DNA of 39,647 bases, taken from contig NZ_JACHHY010000007.1 of assembly GCF_014202905.1 (NCBI RefSeq), forward strand, positions 146,162 to 185,808, read 5' to 3'. Numbering within the stretch: position 1 is the stretch's first letter; each line of letters begins with the position of its first letter. The notes under the pieces are model-generated. The model saw only the letters and a program-made list of their open reading frames with translations. It had not been told where the DNA came from and searched no databases. This document shows, piece by piece, positions 7,575 to 17,378 of the stretch. The position numbers and the translations under genes were made by a program. Origin of the DNA: Chitinivorax tropicus (GTDB lineage: Bacteria > Pseudomonadota > Gammaproteobacteria > Burkholderiales > SCOH01).

Positions 7575-9176
7575 ATGAACGATAGGTCGCTTGGTCTGGC
7601 TGAATACCGGTTGGCGGAAGCTGAGGCGCTGCTGTGTGAAGCCGGTCAACTTGAAGCCTTCCATGAGTGGGGGTGGGGCAAAATCGAGGCGCTGCCATTC
7701 GACAATGTCGTGGCCGCCATCGATCATCAAATCGAGCATCAAGCCGAGGCGGTTGCGTTACGCCATCTGGATGAGACGGTCAGTTATCGGCAATTGGGTG
7801 TATGGGCTGACCGGTTGGCTGCTCATCTGCGACAGCTGGGTGTCAAGCCGGGGGATCGGGTCGGGCTGTTCGTGCGGCGTTCGATTCCGATGGTGGCGGG
7901 TATGCTGGGGGTCATCAAGACCGGTGCGGCCTATATTCCGCAGGACATCACCATCACGCCGACTGCCCTGTTGGGGCATATGGCTCAGGTCGCCAACGCC
8001 AATGTGGTGCTGTACCTCTCGGAATACCAGCATCTGTTGCCCGTGCTGCCCGGGGTGGTCTATCTGGCCATCGATCAGTTTCTGCAGGCTCCTCCGGCGG
8101 AGATCGCCCATGCCAACCCAGGCTACCCGGCACCGGATGATTGCTGCATGGTGCTGTTCACCTCGGGCACCACGGGTACGCCCAATGGCGTGCAGGTCAC
8201 GCACCGCAATCTGTGCAATATCCTGCTGACTGAGCCTGGGCGGTTAGGCATGCAGCCAGGCCGCGTGGTGTCCCAGCTTCTCAACATCGCCTTTGACATG
8301 GCGGCGTGGGAGACGCTCGGTGCCCTCTGTCATGGCGCAACATTGCTGATCCGGCATCGTGATATAGCAGAGGCTGCCGAGCAGGCGGATGTGATCATTG
8401 CCACGCCCTCCATCCTGGCAGGGATCGACCCGGCGCGGTGCAAGCAGGCCAAGTTCGTGGCCGTGGCTGGCGAGCCGTGCCCCAAGCCCTTGGCGGATCA
8501 ATGGGCTGCCCAGTGTTCGTTTTATAACTGTTGTGGCCCCACCGAAACAACCATTGTCAACACCATGCAATTGCACGCACCTTCGTTGCCAGTGATGTCG
8601 ATCGGGCGACCCACACCCAACAATACCGTCTATGTGCTGAATGAATCCGGACAGCCTTGTCAGCCGGGCGAGGTAGGGGAGATGTGGGCGGGCGGCGATG
8701 GGATCACGGCGGGCTATTTGGCCAATCCGACGCTGACCAGGGAGCGGTATCGCCCAGACCCATTCCTGGGTGGTGGGCGCATGATGTTCCGCACCCGCGA
8801 TCTGGGCCGGTGGACAGATGGTGGGCTGCTGGAGCACATGGGTCGCGTAGATGATCAAGTCAAGGTGCGGGGGTTCAGGGTCGAGCTGGATGCGGTTTCG
8901 GCCATGCTTGAGAAAGCGCCAGGATGTGCCCGGGCGGTCACCTTGAAGGCCAGTGATCGTGATCTGGTGGCTTTCGTGACACCACTCGGGGTCGATCCGC
9001 AGGCTGCTTTGCAGCAGGTGGCTGCGGCATTGCCTTATTACTGTGTGCCGACGTTGGTGATCCCCGTGGCCAGCCTGCCTGTCACGCCACGGGGCAAGAT
9101 CGACAAGCGACAGCTGCTGACCCTGGCGCAAGCAGAGTTGGCGGCTTTATCGGGTAATTCGGGTGAAGAGGCATGA
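7575..9176 (+). CDS. Stand-alone amino-acid adenylation enzyme (NRPS A-domain type, no carrier domain)
   Basis: 533 residues; AGGAG lies 6 nt before the ATG. All core adenylation motifs are present: the phosphate loop LFTSGTTGTPNGV (194-206), CCGPTETT (319-326), FRTRDL with Asp409, GRVDDQVKVRGFRVE (423-437) and a C-terminal GKIDK with the catalytic Lys508. It should therefore activate a carboxylate as the acyl-AMP. The residue matching PheA Asp235 is Asp241 (FDMAAWE), which favours an alpha-amino acid. A hand-aligned ten-residue code reads D-M-W-I-A-A-C-I-V-K, approximate only. No carrier (phosphopantetheine) or thioesterase domain follows, so the acceptor of the adenylate is not obvious. The next gene, a membrane oxidoreductase, starts 1 bp after the stop. 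Together they recall the fungal fused protein TmpL. Substrate and product are unknown. Confidence 0.88.
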   Translation: MNDRSLGLAEYRLAEAEALLCEAGQLEAFHEWGWGKIEALPFDNVVAAIDHQIEHQAEAVALRHLDETVSYRQLGVWADRLAAHLRQLGVKPGDRVGLFVRRSIPMVAGMLGVIKTGAAYIPQDITITPTALLGHMAQVANANVVLYLSEYQHLLPVLPGVVYLAIDQFLQAPPAEIAHANPGYPAPDDCCMVLFTSGTTGTPNGVQVTHRNLCNILLTEPGRLGMQPGRVVSQLLNIAFDMAAWETLGALCHGATLLIRHRDIAEAAEQADVIIATPSILAGIDPARCKQAKFVAVAGEPCPKPLADQWAAQCSFYNCCGPTETTIVNTMQLHAPSLPVMSIGRPTPNNTVYVLNESGQPCQPGEVGEMWAGGDGITAGYLANPTLTRERYRPDPFLGGGRMMFRTRDLGRWTDGGLLEHMGRVDDQVKVRGFRVELDAVSAMLEKAPGCARAVTLKASDRDLVAFVTPLGVDPQAALQQVAAALPYYCVPTLVIPVASLPVTPRGKIDKRQLLTLAQAELAALSGNSGEEA

Positions 9177-9177
9177 G

Positions 9178-10554
9178 ATGAGCGACCTGATCGATTTGCC
9201 CAATCGGGAGCATGTGCTGCGCGAGCTGTATATGGGGCGGACGCTGCCTGCGAAAAAAGGCTGGATGACCCGGTTGGCAGCCCACCCCGCTATGATCCAT
9301 TACCATCGTCTGGCCTTCATGGTGGCGGTGGTCAATGGGTTGGTTTTGATTGTGGGGGCGACGGCTGGGCAGTGGTGGGGCGGCGCGCACATCCGCTTGG
9401 AGCAGATCAGCAATATGGTGCTGATCAATCTGTCGATGGCCATCCTGGTGCGGCAACAGCATGTCGTCAACCTGCTGTTCTGGCTGGCGACGCGCGCCCC
9501 GACCAGCTGGCCACTGCGTATCCGCTGGCATCTGGGCAAGGTCTACCACTTCGGTGGCTTACACAGTGCCGGCGCGGTGGCGGGCGTCCTGTGGTTTGCC
9601 GTGTTCGTGGGCTCGTTGGTGGTGGAGTATGGCCGTTCAGCGGCGACATTTTCAGGGCTCACCTTGCTGTCGGGCGGCCTGTTGCTGCATGTATTGCTGT
9701 TGTTGGTGATGATGGCCTTGCCAGGCATGCGGGCACGTTTCCATGATCTGTTCGAACGAACCCACCGCTTTGGCGGTTGGAGCGCCTTGGTATTGCTGTG
9801 GCTGCACAGTCTGTCTCTTGCGCGTGACCTGCAGCCAGCCCGGCCTTGGTCCGAGATACTGTTGCTGTCGCCCAGCTTCTGGTGCATGGCGCTGGTCACG
9901 TTCAGCATCATCCTGCCTTGGCTACATCTGCGTAAGGTGCCTGTGCAGATCAGCAAGCCATCCAGCCATGCGGTGGTGTTGCAGTTCGACTATGGCGTGA
10001 CCCCGTTCCCGGGCTCCTCCACGACCATCAGCCTGTCACCGTTGCTGGAGTGGCATGCCTTTGCCAATATTCCTGCGCCCAAGCGGAGTGGCTTTCGGCT
10101 CGTGGTGTCACGGGCGGGGGATTGGACGGGGAAATTCATCGACAACCCGCCTGATCACGTCTGGGTGAGAGGCATTCCCACCGCCGGGGTGGCCAATATC
10201 GAGCGGCTGTTCAAACGTGTGGTCTATGTGGCGACAGGGAGTGGCATCGGGCCGGTCTTGCCGCACCTGCTGGCCAAGCAGCTGCCGATGCGTCTGGTGT
10301 GGGTGACCCGTAATGCCCGTAAAACCTATGGTGATGCCTTGGTGAATGAAATCATGGCGGCGGAGCCATTCGCACTGATCTGGGACACCGATGCTCATGG
10401 CAAGCCAGACATGTTGCAGCTCGCCTATGGTGCCTACAAGACGTTCTCTGCCGAGGCTGTCATCTGCATTTCCAACCAAAAGCTGACTATGGAAGTGGTG
10501 CATGGACTGGAGGCGTTTGGTATCCCCGCCTATGGTGCGATCTGGGATTCCTGA
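9178..10554 (+). CDS. Six-TM membrane flavo-oxidoreductase, ferric-reductase/TmpL-like
   Basis: 458 residues from ATG 9178, with AAGAGG about 7 nt upstream; an in-frame GTG at 9163 is less well placed. About six hydrophobic segments (roughly 44-64, 78-103, 125-149, 160-182, 198-217, 228-250) are followed by a soluble C-terminal half. That half has a FAD-type beta-barrel region and an NAD(P)-binding glycine motif, GSGIGPVLP, at 354-362. His residues in and near the membrane part (124, 129, 171, and the pair 196/210 spaced by 13 residues) could ligate haem as in ferric reductases, though the full canonical four-His pattern is not clear. The likely reaction is transmembrane or membrane-surface electron transfer from NAD(P)H. 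The gene is translationally coupled to the adenylation gene (stop TGA, one base, ATG). The natural electron acceptor is unknown. Confidence 0.82.
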   Translation: MSDLIDLPNREHVLRELYMGRTLPAKKGWMTRLAAHPAMIHYHRLAFMVAVVNGLVLIVGATAGQWWGGAHIRLEQISNMVLINLSMAILVRQQHVVNLLFWLATRAPTSWPLRIRWHLGKVYHFGGLHSAGAVAGVLWFAVFVGSLVVEYGRSAATFSGLTLLSGGLLLHVLLLLVMMALPGMRARFHDLFERTHRFGGWSALVLLWLHSLSLARDLQPARPWSEILLLSPSFWCMALVTFSIILPWLHLRKVPVQISKPSSHAVVLQFDYGVTPFPGSSTTISLSPLLEWHAFANIPAPKRSGFRLVVSRAGDWTGKFIDNPPDHVWVRGIPTAGVANIERLFKRVVYVATGSGIGPVLPHLLAKQLPMRLVWVTRNARKTYGDALVNEIMAAEPFALIWDTDAHGKPDMLQLAYGAYKTFSAEAVICISNQKLTMEVVHGLEAFGIPAYGAIWDS

Positions 10555-10580
10555 TCGACAATAGTGCAGCATGCAATATA

Positions 10581-10608
10581 AACGCCCGGATTCCACCGGG
10601 CGTTTTTT
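10581..10608 (+). terminator. Rho-independent terminator of the adenylation/oxidoreductase operon
   Basis: A perfect 9-bp stem, AACGCCCGG (10581-10589) with CCGGGCGTT (10596-10604), closes a 6-nt loop and runs into six T residues. It lies 27 bp after the oxidoreductase stop codon. Confidence 0.93.
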
Positions 10609-10638
10609 CTAACCTTCACCGCATCGGCAGCATGAAAA

Positions 10639-10692
10639 TGCCCCATCAGGGCAATATCGCCCAGCCTCGACTGGGGGTGCTCTGATGGGGCA
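10639..10692 (-). terminator. Terminator-like long hairpin downstream of malate synthase G
   Basis: Perfect 11-bp arms, TGCCCCATCAG (10639-10649) and CTGATGGGGCA (10682-10692), enclose a second smaller hairpin (CGCCCAG with CTGGGGG). Read on the minus strand the hairpin is followed by TTTT, fitting a terminator for the glcB transcript. It faces the terminator of the convergent operon. Confidence 0.75.
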
Positions 10693-10709
10693 TATCGACT
10701 GGCTTCAGA

Positions 10710-12875
10710 TCAAGCCAGCGCGGCCTTTTGCTGCAAGCGGCGGCGATGCAGGATCGGCTCGGTATAGCCGTTGGGCTGGTTGACACCGTCGAACACCAGC
10801 TCGCAAGCTGCCTGGAAAGGGATGCTGGCTTCGAAATCTGGTGCCATGTTGCGATAACCGGGCTCCCCTGCATTCTGCTGATCGACGATGGCGGCCATCC
10901 GTTTCATCACCTCCATTACCTGCGCTTGGCTGCAGATGCCATGGCGTAGCCAGTTGGCGACATGCTGGCTGGAAATGCGCAAGGTGGCACGGTCTTCCAT
11001 CAGGCCCACATTATGGATGTCGGGCACCTTTGAGCAACCGATGCCCAGGCCGACCCAGCGCACGACATAGCCTAGAATGCCCTGGCAATTGTTCTCCAGC
11101 TCGGCTTGGATGTCTGCCGCTGTCCAATTGGCTTGAGGGGCAAGTGGAATCGCCAGGATGTCATCCACACTGGCGCGTGGCCGCAGCTTGATCTCAGCCT
11201 GCCGTGCCTGGACGTTGACTTGGTGATAGTGCATGGCATGCAAGGTGGCGCCAGTTGGCGAGGGCACCCAGGCGCAGTTGGCACCAGCCTTGGGGTGACC
11301 GATCTTGGTGCCGACCATTTCCGCCATCATGTCCGGCTTGGGCCACATGCCCTTGCCGATCTGTGCGCGGCCAGCCAGGCCGCAGGCCAAGCCCACGTCT
11401 ACGTTGGAGTCTTCATAGGCCAGTATCCACTTTTCTTTCTTCATGGCCTCTTTGCGCACCACCGGGCCCGCTTCCATCGAGGTGTGGATTTCGTCACCCG
11501 TGCGATCCATGAAGCCGGTGTTGATGAAAATGGTGCGCTCGCGAGCTTGGCGGATGCACTCTTTCAAATTGACGCTGGTGCGACGTTCCTCGTCCATGAC
11601 GCCGATCTTGAGCGCATTGCGCTTCAGCCCCAGGGCTTCTTCCACTTTGCTGAACATCTCAACCGAGAACGCGACCTCTTCCGGGCCGTGCATCTTGGGC
11701 TTGACGATATACATCGAGCCGGTACGAGAGTTGCGCAAGGCATGGTTGCCGTCGATGTCATGCTTGGCGATCAGCGCGGTGATCATGGCATCCATGATGC
11801 CCTCGAATACTTCCTCGCCTTGATAAAGGATGGCGGGGTTGGTCATCAAATGCCCCACATGGCGTAGCAGCATCAGCGAGCGCCCGTGCAGCTTGAACGG
11901 CTGGCCTTGCGGGCTGGTGAATTCACGGTCTGGGTTCATGCGACGGGTGACTTGCCGACCGCCTTTTTCAAAGGTGTCCTGCAAGGTGCCCTTCATCAGA
12001 CCCAGCCAGTTGCGGTAGACCTCGACCTTATCTTCCGCATCGACGGCGGCAACCGAGTCCTCACAATCCTGAATCGTGGTGATGGCGGCCTCCAGCACCA
12101 CATCTTTCACCCGCGCCGGGTCGGTCTTGCCGATCGGGCTGTTGGCATCGATCAGGATCTCGATATGCAGATTATTGTTCTTCAGCAGCACAGAGGTCGG
12201 GCTGTTCGCCTCGCCGGTATAGCCCACCAGCTTTTCCACCTGGGCCAGGCCGGTCTGTGTGCCATCTTTCAATGTAACCTGCAGCTGCCCATTCACCACT
12301 GCATAGTTAGTGGCATCTTGATGCTGACCATTGGCCAATGGTGCAGCCTGATTCAAAAAGGCGCGGGCGTACTCGATCACCTTGGCACCACGAGCCGGGT
12401 TGTAGCCCTGGCCTTTTTCCGCACCGCCTGCCTCGCTGATGACATCGGTACCATACAGGGCGTCATACAGACTGCCCCAGCGGGCATTGGCGGCATTCAG
12501 CGCATACCGGGCATTCTTCACCGGCACCACCAGTTGTGGCCCGGCCAGGGTGGCGACTTCTTCATCGACGTTTTCGGTGGCGATGCTGAAGTCTTCGCCT
12601 TCAGGCAGCAGGTAGCCGATTTCAATCAGAAAGGCTTTATAGGCGCTGAATTCAAACCGTGGATGGGTGCGATGCCATTCGTCGATTTTGGCCTGGAGCG
12701 CATCACGCTTGGCCAGTAGCGCCTTGTTCCTGGGTGTCAGGCTGGCCACGATCTGTTCGAAAGCCGACCAGAATGCCGCGTTGTCGATACCGGTGCCGGG
12801 CAGGATCTGGTTGGCCACCAGGTCATGCAGCGCTTTGGCGATCTGTAAGGCGCCGTGTTGAATACGTTCAGTCAT
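10710..12875 (-). CDS. glcB: Malate synthase G
   Basis: 721 residues from ATG 12875, close to the 723 of the E. coli enzyme. GAGG lies 8 nt upstream. A longer in-frame start at 12917 adds 14 residues with no support. The enzyme condenses glyoxylate with acetyl-CoA to malate in the glyoxylate shunt or glycolate use. Family signatures are plain: [40 protein letters not shown], the [16 protein letters not shown] stretch and [19 protein letters not shown]. It lies downstream of isocitrate lyase on the same strand but is separated by about 148 bp and a terminator, so the two glyoxylate-shunt genes are probably transcribed independently. Confidence 0.97.
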   Translation of the reverse strand: MTERIQHGALQIAKALHDLVANQILPGTGIDNAAFWSAFEQIVASLTPRNKALLAKRDALQAKIDEWHRTHPRFEFSAYKAFLIEIGYLLPEGEDFSIATENVDEEVATLAGPQLVVPVKNARYALNAANARWGSLYDALYGTDVISEAGGAEKGQGYNPARGAKVIEYARAFLNQAAPLANGQHQDATNYAVVNGQLQVTLKDGTQTGLAQVEKLVGYTGEANSPTSVLLKNNNLHIEILIDANSPIGKTDPARVKDVVLEAAITTIQDCEDSVAAVDAEDKVEVYRNWLGLMKGTLQDTFEKGGRQVTRRMNPDREFTSPQGQPFKLHGRSLMLLRHVGHLMTNPAILYQGEEVFEGIMDAMITALIAKHDIDGNHALRNSRTGSMYIVKPKMHGPEEVAFSVEMFSKVEEALGLKRNALKIGVMDEERRTSVNLKECIRQARERTIFINTGFMDRTGDEIHTSMEAGPVVRKEAMKKEKWILAYEDSNVDVGLACGLAGRAQIGKGMWPKPDMMAEMVGTKIGHPKAGANCAWVPSPTGATLHAMHYHQVNVQARQAEIKLRPRASVDDILAIPLAPQANWTAADIQAELENNCQGILGYVVRWVGLGIGCSKVPDIHNVGLMEDRATLRISSQHVANWLRHGICSQAQVMEVMKRMAAIVDQQNAGEPGYRNMAPDFEASIPFQAACELVFDGVNQPNGYTEPILHRRRLQQKAALA

Positions 12876-12967
12876 GTTGAATACCTCGTGTTCGAGTAGC
12901 AGTGGTCGGCCTGACATGTAGCGGCGTCAACCGATGGGTTGGGTGAGGGCTGTCATCCGCATGATAT

Positions 12968-12999
12968 AAAAAAACCGCACGAGTCGCCCCGTGCGGTTT
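12968..12999 (-). terminator. Rho-independent terminator of aceA
   Basis: A perfect 9-bp stem, AAACCGCAC (12972-12980) with GTGCGGTTT (12991-12999), has a 10-nt loop. On the minus strand it ends in an uninterrupted T run. It lies about 25 bp after the isocitrate lyase stop. Confidence 0.93.
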
Positions 13000-13023
13000 G
13001 CTATGCCGAGCCAGCGGTGCGAC

Positions 13024-14322
13024 TTAATGGAATTGTTCTTCTTCGGTCGAGCCGGTCAGGGCTGTCACCGACGATGCGCCACCTTGGATCACGGTGGTGA
13101 CATCATCAAAGTAGCCTGTGCCGACTTCCTGTTGGTGCGACACAAAGGTGTAGCCACGATCGCGTGCCGCGAATTCGGGCTCCTGCACCTTCTCGACATA
13201 GGCGGACATGCCGCGTGCAACGTAGTCCTGCGCCAGATCGTACATGTTGTACCACATGCTGTGGATGCCAGCGAGGGTGATGAACTGGTACTTGTAACCC
13301 ATGGCGCCCAATTCGCGTTGGAACTTGGCAATGGTCGCGTCGTCCAGATTCTTTCTCCAGTTGAATGAGGGCGAGCAGTTGTAAGCGAGCATCTTGCCAG
13401 GGTGTTTGGCATGAACGGCTTCAGCAAATTTCTTCGCGAATTCCAGATCCGGCGTGCCGGTTTCACACCACACCAGATCGGCGTAGTCTGCATAGGCAAT
13501 GGCGCGGCTGATCGCTTGATCGATGCCCTTGCGGGTCTTGAAGAAGCCCTCGGCGGTGCGCTCACCGGTCAGGAACGGCTTATCGTTTTCATCGCAGTCG
13601 CTGGTCAGCAGATCAGCGGCTTCCGCATCGGTGCGGGCGATCACCAGTGTTGGCACGCCGTAGACGTCAGCAGCAAGGCGGGCTGCGATCAATTTCTGAA
13701 CGGCTTCCTGAGTGGGCACCAATACTTTGCCGCCCATGTGGCCGCATTTCTTCACGGACGCCAATTGGTCTTCGAAGTGCACGCCAGCGGCGCCGGCGCG
13801 GATCATCGCTTTCATCAGCTCATGGGCATTCAATACGCCACCAAAGCCAGCTTCGGCATCAGCCACGATCGGTGCGAAGTAGTCGATGAAATCCTGATGG
13901 CCACGTTCAACACCCTTGGCATGTTGGATTTCATCGGCGCGTGTGAAAGCATTGTTGATGCGCTCGACCACTGCGGGCACCGAATTGACTGGGTAAAGCG
14001 ACTGGTCGGGATACATGGCCAAGTAGCTGTTGTTGTCTGCAGCGACCTGCCAGCCAGACAGATAGATTGCCTGGATGCCAGCTTTTACCTGCTGCATCGC
14101 CTGACCGCCGGTCAGCGCGCCCAGGCAATTGACGTAAGGCTGGGTGTGCAGACGTTCCCACAGCTTGGCCGCACCGTGCTTGGCCAGCGTGTATTCCACC
14201 TGAACCGAGCCACGCAGGCGCTCTACATCCGCTGCGGTATAACCGCGTTTGATGCCGGCCCAGCGCTCGTTGGTGTCCCAGTCTTTCTGAATCGCTGCAA
14301 TGCGTGCTTCGCGAGTAGTCAT
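13024..14322 (-). CDS. aceA: Isocitrate lyase
   Basis: 432 residues, normal for the bacterial enzyme. It splits isocitrate into succinate and glyoxylate, the first step of the glyoxylate shunt; malate synthase G just downstream completes it. The catalytic signature [14 protein letters not shown] with the active-site Cys is present, as are the substrate-binding segment [17 protein letters not shown], and [21 protein letters not shown] precedes ATG 14322. A perfect 19-bp palindrome 36 bp upstream of the start is a strong candidate for the operator that controls it on acetate or fatty acids. Confidence 0.98.
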   Translation of the reverse strand: MTTREARIAAIQKDWDTNERWAGIKRGYTAADVERLRGSVQVEYTLAKHGAAKLWERLHTQPYVNCLGALTGGQAMQQVKAGIQAIYLSGWQVAADNNSYLAMYPDQSLYPVNSVPAVVERINNAFTRADEIQHAKGVERGHQDFIDYFAPIVADAEAGFGGVLNAHELMKAMIRAGAAGVHFEDQLASVKKCGHMGGKVLVPTQEAVQKLIAARLAADVYGVPTLVIARTDAEAADLLTSDCDENDKPFLTGERTAEGFFKTRKGIDQAISRAIAYADYADLVWCETGTPDLEFAKKFAEAVHAKHPGKMLAYNCSPSFNWRKNLDDATIAKFQRELGAMGYKYQFITLAGIHSMWYNMYDLAQDYVARGMSAYVEKVQEPEFAARDRGYTFVSHQQEVGTGYFDDVTTVIQGGASSVTALTGSTEEEQFH

Positions 14323-14357
14323 TCGATGATCCCCAAAACAGATAACGGTAGCTAACT

Positions 14358-14376
14358 TTTGACGCAGTGCGTCAAA
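14358..14376. promoter_or_regulatory. Perfect 19-bp palindrome upstream of aceA, candidate operator
   Basis: TTTGACGCA-G-TGCGTCAAA is a perfect 9-bp inverted repeat around one base, centred about 45 bp upstream of the aceA start codon, where a repressor site would be expected. The cognate regulator is not identified. The same sequence is not found upstream of glcB. Confidence 0.6.
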
Positions 14377-14472
14377 TCTTCAAGCCGCGGTAAGCCGCAG
14401 CAAACACGGGATGCGCCAGAGATCGAGTCTGGCCAGCTTTGACGGGCTGCGTGGGTGGACGCTCCCGCAGGC

Positions 14473-14500
14473 ACATGCTGATCTGGATCGATCAGCATGT
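14473..14500. repeat. 11-bp perfect inverted repeat in the aceA leader
   Basis: ACATGCTGATC (14473-14483) and GATCAGCATGT (14490-14500) are perfect complements separated by 6 nt. No T tract follows, so it is not an obvious terminator. It could be a second regulator site or an RNA hairpin in the aceA 5' leader, depending on where transcription starts. Confidence 0.5.
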
Positions 14501-14732
14501 ATGTGATCCTCAGCTCTGTTGACTCGATTATAAGCACGATGTGTGCAGTGCAGCAACTTCAAATTTCAAAATATTCGATTTTGATCAATAGGGGGATACC
14601 CGATGTTGATCAAACGATTGTTTGAAACGAGTGTATAGCATTTTTTTTAGTCGCTGCTATTGAAAAAATCAATCTCGTCGCCAACTAAGCGGGCATAGTT
14701 GGCAAAACCCCTATTGGTAATGAGGAATAGCG

Positions 14733-15281
14733 ATGCAAGGCAATCAAGAACTTGAGCCCAAACCCGATCAGAACAACACCGAGGCTGCACAAACAGCTGG
14801 TGCCGCTGGCCAGCCCGAGGTGATGCCAAGCATGGAAGAGCAGCTGCGTGCTGCAGAGTTGCGTGCGGAAGAGCACCATGATGCGTGGCTGCGCGCCAAG
14901 GCTGATGCGGAAAACATCCGCCGCCGCTCACATGAAGAGGTGCAAAGTGCCACCAAGTATGCCGTTACCAAATTCGCGACTGATCTGTTGGCGGTGAAAG
15001 ACAGCCTGGAAATGGCCCTGAAGGACAACAGCTCCATCGACAACATCAAGATGGGCGTGGAAATGACGCTGAAGCAGCTGGCCAGCGCCTTTGAAAAGGC
15101 ACAGTTGACCGAGGTGAACCCGGTCGGTGAGCGTCTTGACCCACACAAGCACCAGGCGATCAGTGTGGTGCCTGCCGATGGTGAGCCCAATACTGTGGTC
15201 AGCGTGATGCAAAAGGGCTATATGTTGGCGGATCGCGTGATTCGCCCCGCGATGGTGGTGGTGTCGAAGGCTAAGGAATAA
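14733..15281 (+). CDS. grpE: Nucleotide exchange factor GrpE
   Basis: 182 residues; GAGG lies 8 nt before ATG 14733. A polar N-terminal tail is followed by a long helix and coiled coil (about 30-90, including [17 protein letters not shown]), then the beta-domain with the conserved [13 protein letters not shown] and [16 protein letters not shown]. GrpE releases ADP from DnaK in the DnaK-DnaJ chaperone cycle. It lies 108 bp upstream of dnaK in the same direction. Upstream, TTGAAAA (14660) and CCAACTAA (14681) form at best a weak sigma-32-like pair. The strong heat-shock promoter lies after grpE. Confidence 0.97.
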   Translation: MQGNQELEPKPDQNNTEAAQTAGAAGQPEVMPSMEEQLRAAELRAEEHHDAWLRAKADAENIRRRSHEEVQSATKYAVTKFATDLLAVKDSLEMALKDNSSIDNIKMGVEMTLKQLASAFEKAQLTEVNPVGERLDPHKHQAISVVPADGEPNTVVSVMQKGYMLADRVIRPAMVVVSKAKE

Positions 15282-15296
15282 ACCGCACTATGGGGG

Positions 15297-15325
15297 CTTG
15301 AAAAGCAAAAAACGCGCCCCATTTT
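15297..15325 (+). promoter_or_regulatory. Sigma-32 heat-shock promoter of dnaK
   Basis: CTTGAAA (15297-15303) and CCCCATTTT (15317-15325) are separated by 13 nt. This is a near-perfect match to the sigma-32 consensus (CTTGAAA, 11-16 nt, CCCCATnT). It lies 65 bp before the dnaK start codon. Confidence 0.92.
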
Positions 15326-15389
15326 CGCAACATGGTTATTTGAATAAAAGCTGGCGTGATCAGCGACAGCGGCAAGAAAGGAAAAACAC

Positions 15390-17303
15390 ATGGGCAAGAT
15401 TATCGGTATTGACCTGGGTACCACCAACTCGTGCGTATCCGTGATGGAAAACGGCCAACCCAAGGTCATTGAAAACTCAGAAGGTGCACGTACCACCCCG
15501 TCCATCATCGCTTATCAAGAGGATGGTGAGATTCTGGTAGGTGCGCCTGCCAAGCGCCAGGCTGTGACCAACCCCCGCAACACCCTGTTTGCGGTTAAGC
15601 GCCTGATCGGTCGTCGTTTCGAAGAGAAGGAAGTCCAGAAGGATATCGACCTGATGCCTTATGAGATCCTGAAGGCGGACAATGGCGATGCATGGGTGAA
15701 GGTGCGCGACAAGAAACTGGCACCTCCGCAAGTGTCGGCTGAAGTGCTGCGTAAGATGAAGAAGACCGCTGAAGACTACCTGGGTGAAGAAGTCACCGAG
15801 GCGGTGATCACCGTACCAGCCTACTTCAATGACAGCCAGCGCCAAGCGACCAAGGATGCAGGCCGTATCGCGGGCCTGGAAGTGAAGCGCATCATCAACG
15901 AGCCCACCGCTGCAGCGTTGGCGTTCGGTCTGGACAAAAAAGAAGGCGATCGCAAGATTGCTGTCTATGACCTGGGTGGTGGCACGTTCGATATTTCGAT
16001 CATCGAAATCGCTGAGTTGGATGGTGAGCACCAGTTCGAAGTGTTATCGACCAACGGTGATACCTTCTTGGGTGGTGAGGACTTCGACCAGCGCATCATC
16101 GATTACATCATCGGTGAATTCAAGAAAGAATCCGGCGTCGATCTGAAGCAAGACGTGCTGGCCCTGCAACGCCTGAAGGAAGCTGCGGAGAAGGCGAAGA
16201 TCGAGCTGTCCTCCAGCCAGCAGACCGAAGTCAACCTGCCTTACATCACGGCAGACGCGACCGGGCCGAAGCACTTGGCGGTGAAGATCACCCGTGCCAA
16301 ATTCGAGGCGCTGGTGGAAGACCTGATCGAGCGCTCGATTGCACCGTGTAGCGTTGCGATCAAGGATGCGGGCCTGAAGGTCACCGACATCGACGACGTG
16401 ATCCTGGTTGGCGGTCAGACCCGTATGCCGAAGGTTCAGGACAAGGTGAAGGAGTTCTTCGGTAAAGAGCCTCGCCGTGATGTCAACCCTGATGAAGCCG
16501 TTGCGGTTGGTGCCGCCATTCAAGGTGGTGTACTGAAGGGCGACGTGAAGGACGTACTGCTGCTGGACGTGACGCCGCTGAGCCTGGGTATCGAAACCCT
16601 GGGTGGCGTAATGACCAAGCTGATCCAGAAGAACACTACCATCCCGACCAAGGCATCACAGGTGTTCTCGACCGCTGATGACAATCAGAGCGCGGTGACC
16701 ATCCATGTGCTGCAAGGTGAGCGTGAGAAGGCCATGGGCAACAAGAGCCTGGGTCAGTTCAACCTGGAAGGCATTCCTGCGGCACCGCGTGGCGTACCAC
16801 AGATCGAAGTCATCTTCGATATCGATGCCAACGGTATTCTGCATGTGTCTGCCAAGGACAAGGCGACCGGCAAGGAAAACAAGATCACCATCAAAGCCAA
16901 CTCTGGCTTGTCTGAGGAAGAGATCCAAAGCATGGTGCGTGATGCCGAAGCGCACGCGGACGAAGACAAGAAGCTGATCGAATTGGTGCAGTCGCGCAAC
17001 CAGCTGGATGCGTTGATCCATTCCGTGAAGAAGTCGCTGACTGAATACGGCGACAAGATCGGTGCCGATGACAAGACCAAGATCGAAGCCGCGCTGAAGG
17101 ATGCTGAAGGCGTGGTGAAGGGCGACGACAAGGCCGAGATCGATGCCAGGGCTGAAGCCCTGTCCACCGCTGCCCACAAGCTGGCAGAGCAGATGTATGC
17201 AGGCCAACAACAGGCCGGCGCACAGCCTGGCCCGGATGCCGGCGGCAAGGGTGATGATGGCAATGTGGTCGATGCCGAGTTCGAAGAAGTGAAAAAAGGC
17301 TGA
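15390..17303 (+). CDS. dnaK: Chaperone protein DnaK (Hsp70)
   Basis: 637 residues, standard length. The ATPase domain shows [13 protein letters not shown] at the N-terminus, [11 protein letters not shown], and [11 protein letters not shown]. The hydrophobic interdomain linker [17 protein letters not shown] is intact. A substrate-binding domain and helical lid follow, ending in a Gln/Gly-rich tail and the EFEEVKKG terminus. It binds exposed hydrophobic peptide segments in an ATP-driven cycle with DnaJ and GrpE. A textbook sigma-32 promoter precedes it, and AAAGGA lies before the ATG. A terminator-like hairpin follows, then a desaturase gene, so dnaJ is not directly adjacent. Confidence 0.99.
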   Translation: MGKIIGIDLGTTNSCVSVMENGQPKVIENSEGARTTPSIIAYQEDGEILVGAPAKRQAVTNPRNTLFAVKRLIGRRFEEKEVQKDIDLMPYEILKADNGDAWVKVRDKKLAPPQVSAEVLRKMKKTAEDYLGEEVTEAVITVPAYFNDSQRQATKDAGRIAGLEVKRIINEPTAAALAFGLDKKEGDRKIAVYDLGGGTFDISIIEIAELDGEHQFEVLSTNGDTFLGGEDFDQRIIDYIIGEFKKESGVDLKQDVLALQRLKEAAEKAKIELSSSQQTEVNLPYITADATGPKHLAVKITRAKFEALVEDLIERSIAPCSVAIKDAGLKVTDIDDVILVGGQTRMPKVQDKVKEFFGKEPRRDVNPDEAVAVGAAIQGGVLKGDVKDVLLLDVTPLSLGIETLGGVMTKLIQKNTTIPTKASQVFSTADDNQSAVTIHVLQGEREKAMGNKSLGQFNLEGIPAAPRGVPQIEVIFDIDANGILHVSAKDKATGKENKITIKANSGLSEEEIQSMVRDAEAHADEDKKLIELVQSRNQLDALIHSVKKSLTEYGDKIGADDKTKIEAALKDAEGVVKGDDKAEIDARAEALSTAAHKLAEQMYAGQQQAGAQPGPDAGGKGDDGNVVDAEFEEVKKG

Positions 17304-17378
17304 TGATGGAGAGCGGGCCGTGCCAACCGGCATGGCCCCCTGAGTTGACCAACATAGGGGTGACCTGACGCCCGCTCG

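Larger units (their letters stand above)
14323..14732. other. Divergent intergenic region between aceA and grpE
   Basis: This 410-bp region must hold the promoters of aceA (leftward) and grpE (rightward). It contains a perfect 19-bp palindrome next to aceA, an 11-bp inverted repeat in the middle (both listed separately) and an AT-rich stretch toward grpE (about 14550-14670). No credible gene is seen; short open frames here lack family-like sequence. Confidence 0.75.

Noticed and set aside
14352-14562. Short minus-strand frames in the aceA-grpE gap
   Set aside because: They overlap the palindrome and promoter elements and have no ribosome site or recognisable sequence.
14660-14688. Sigma-32 promoter for grpE
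   Set aside because: TTGAAAA and CCAACTAA match the consensus too poorly; only the dnaK promoter is clear.
16044-16523. Long minus-strand frames inside dnaK and other genes
   Set aside because: Shadows produced by GC-rich codon bias opposite real genes.
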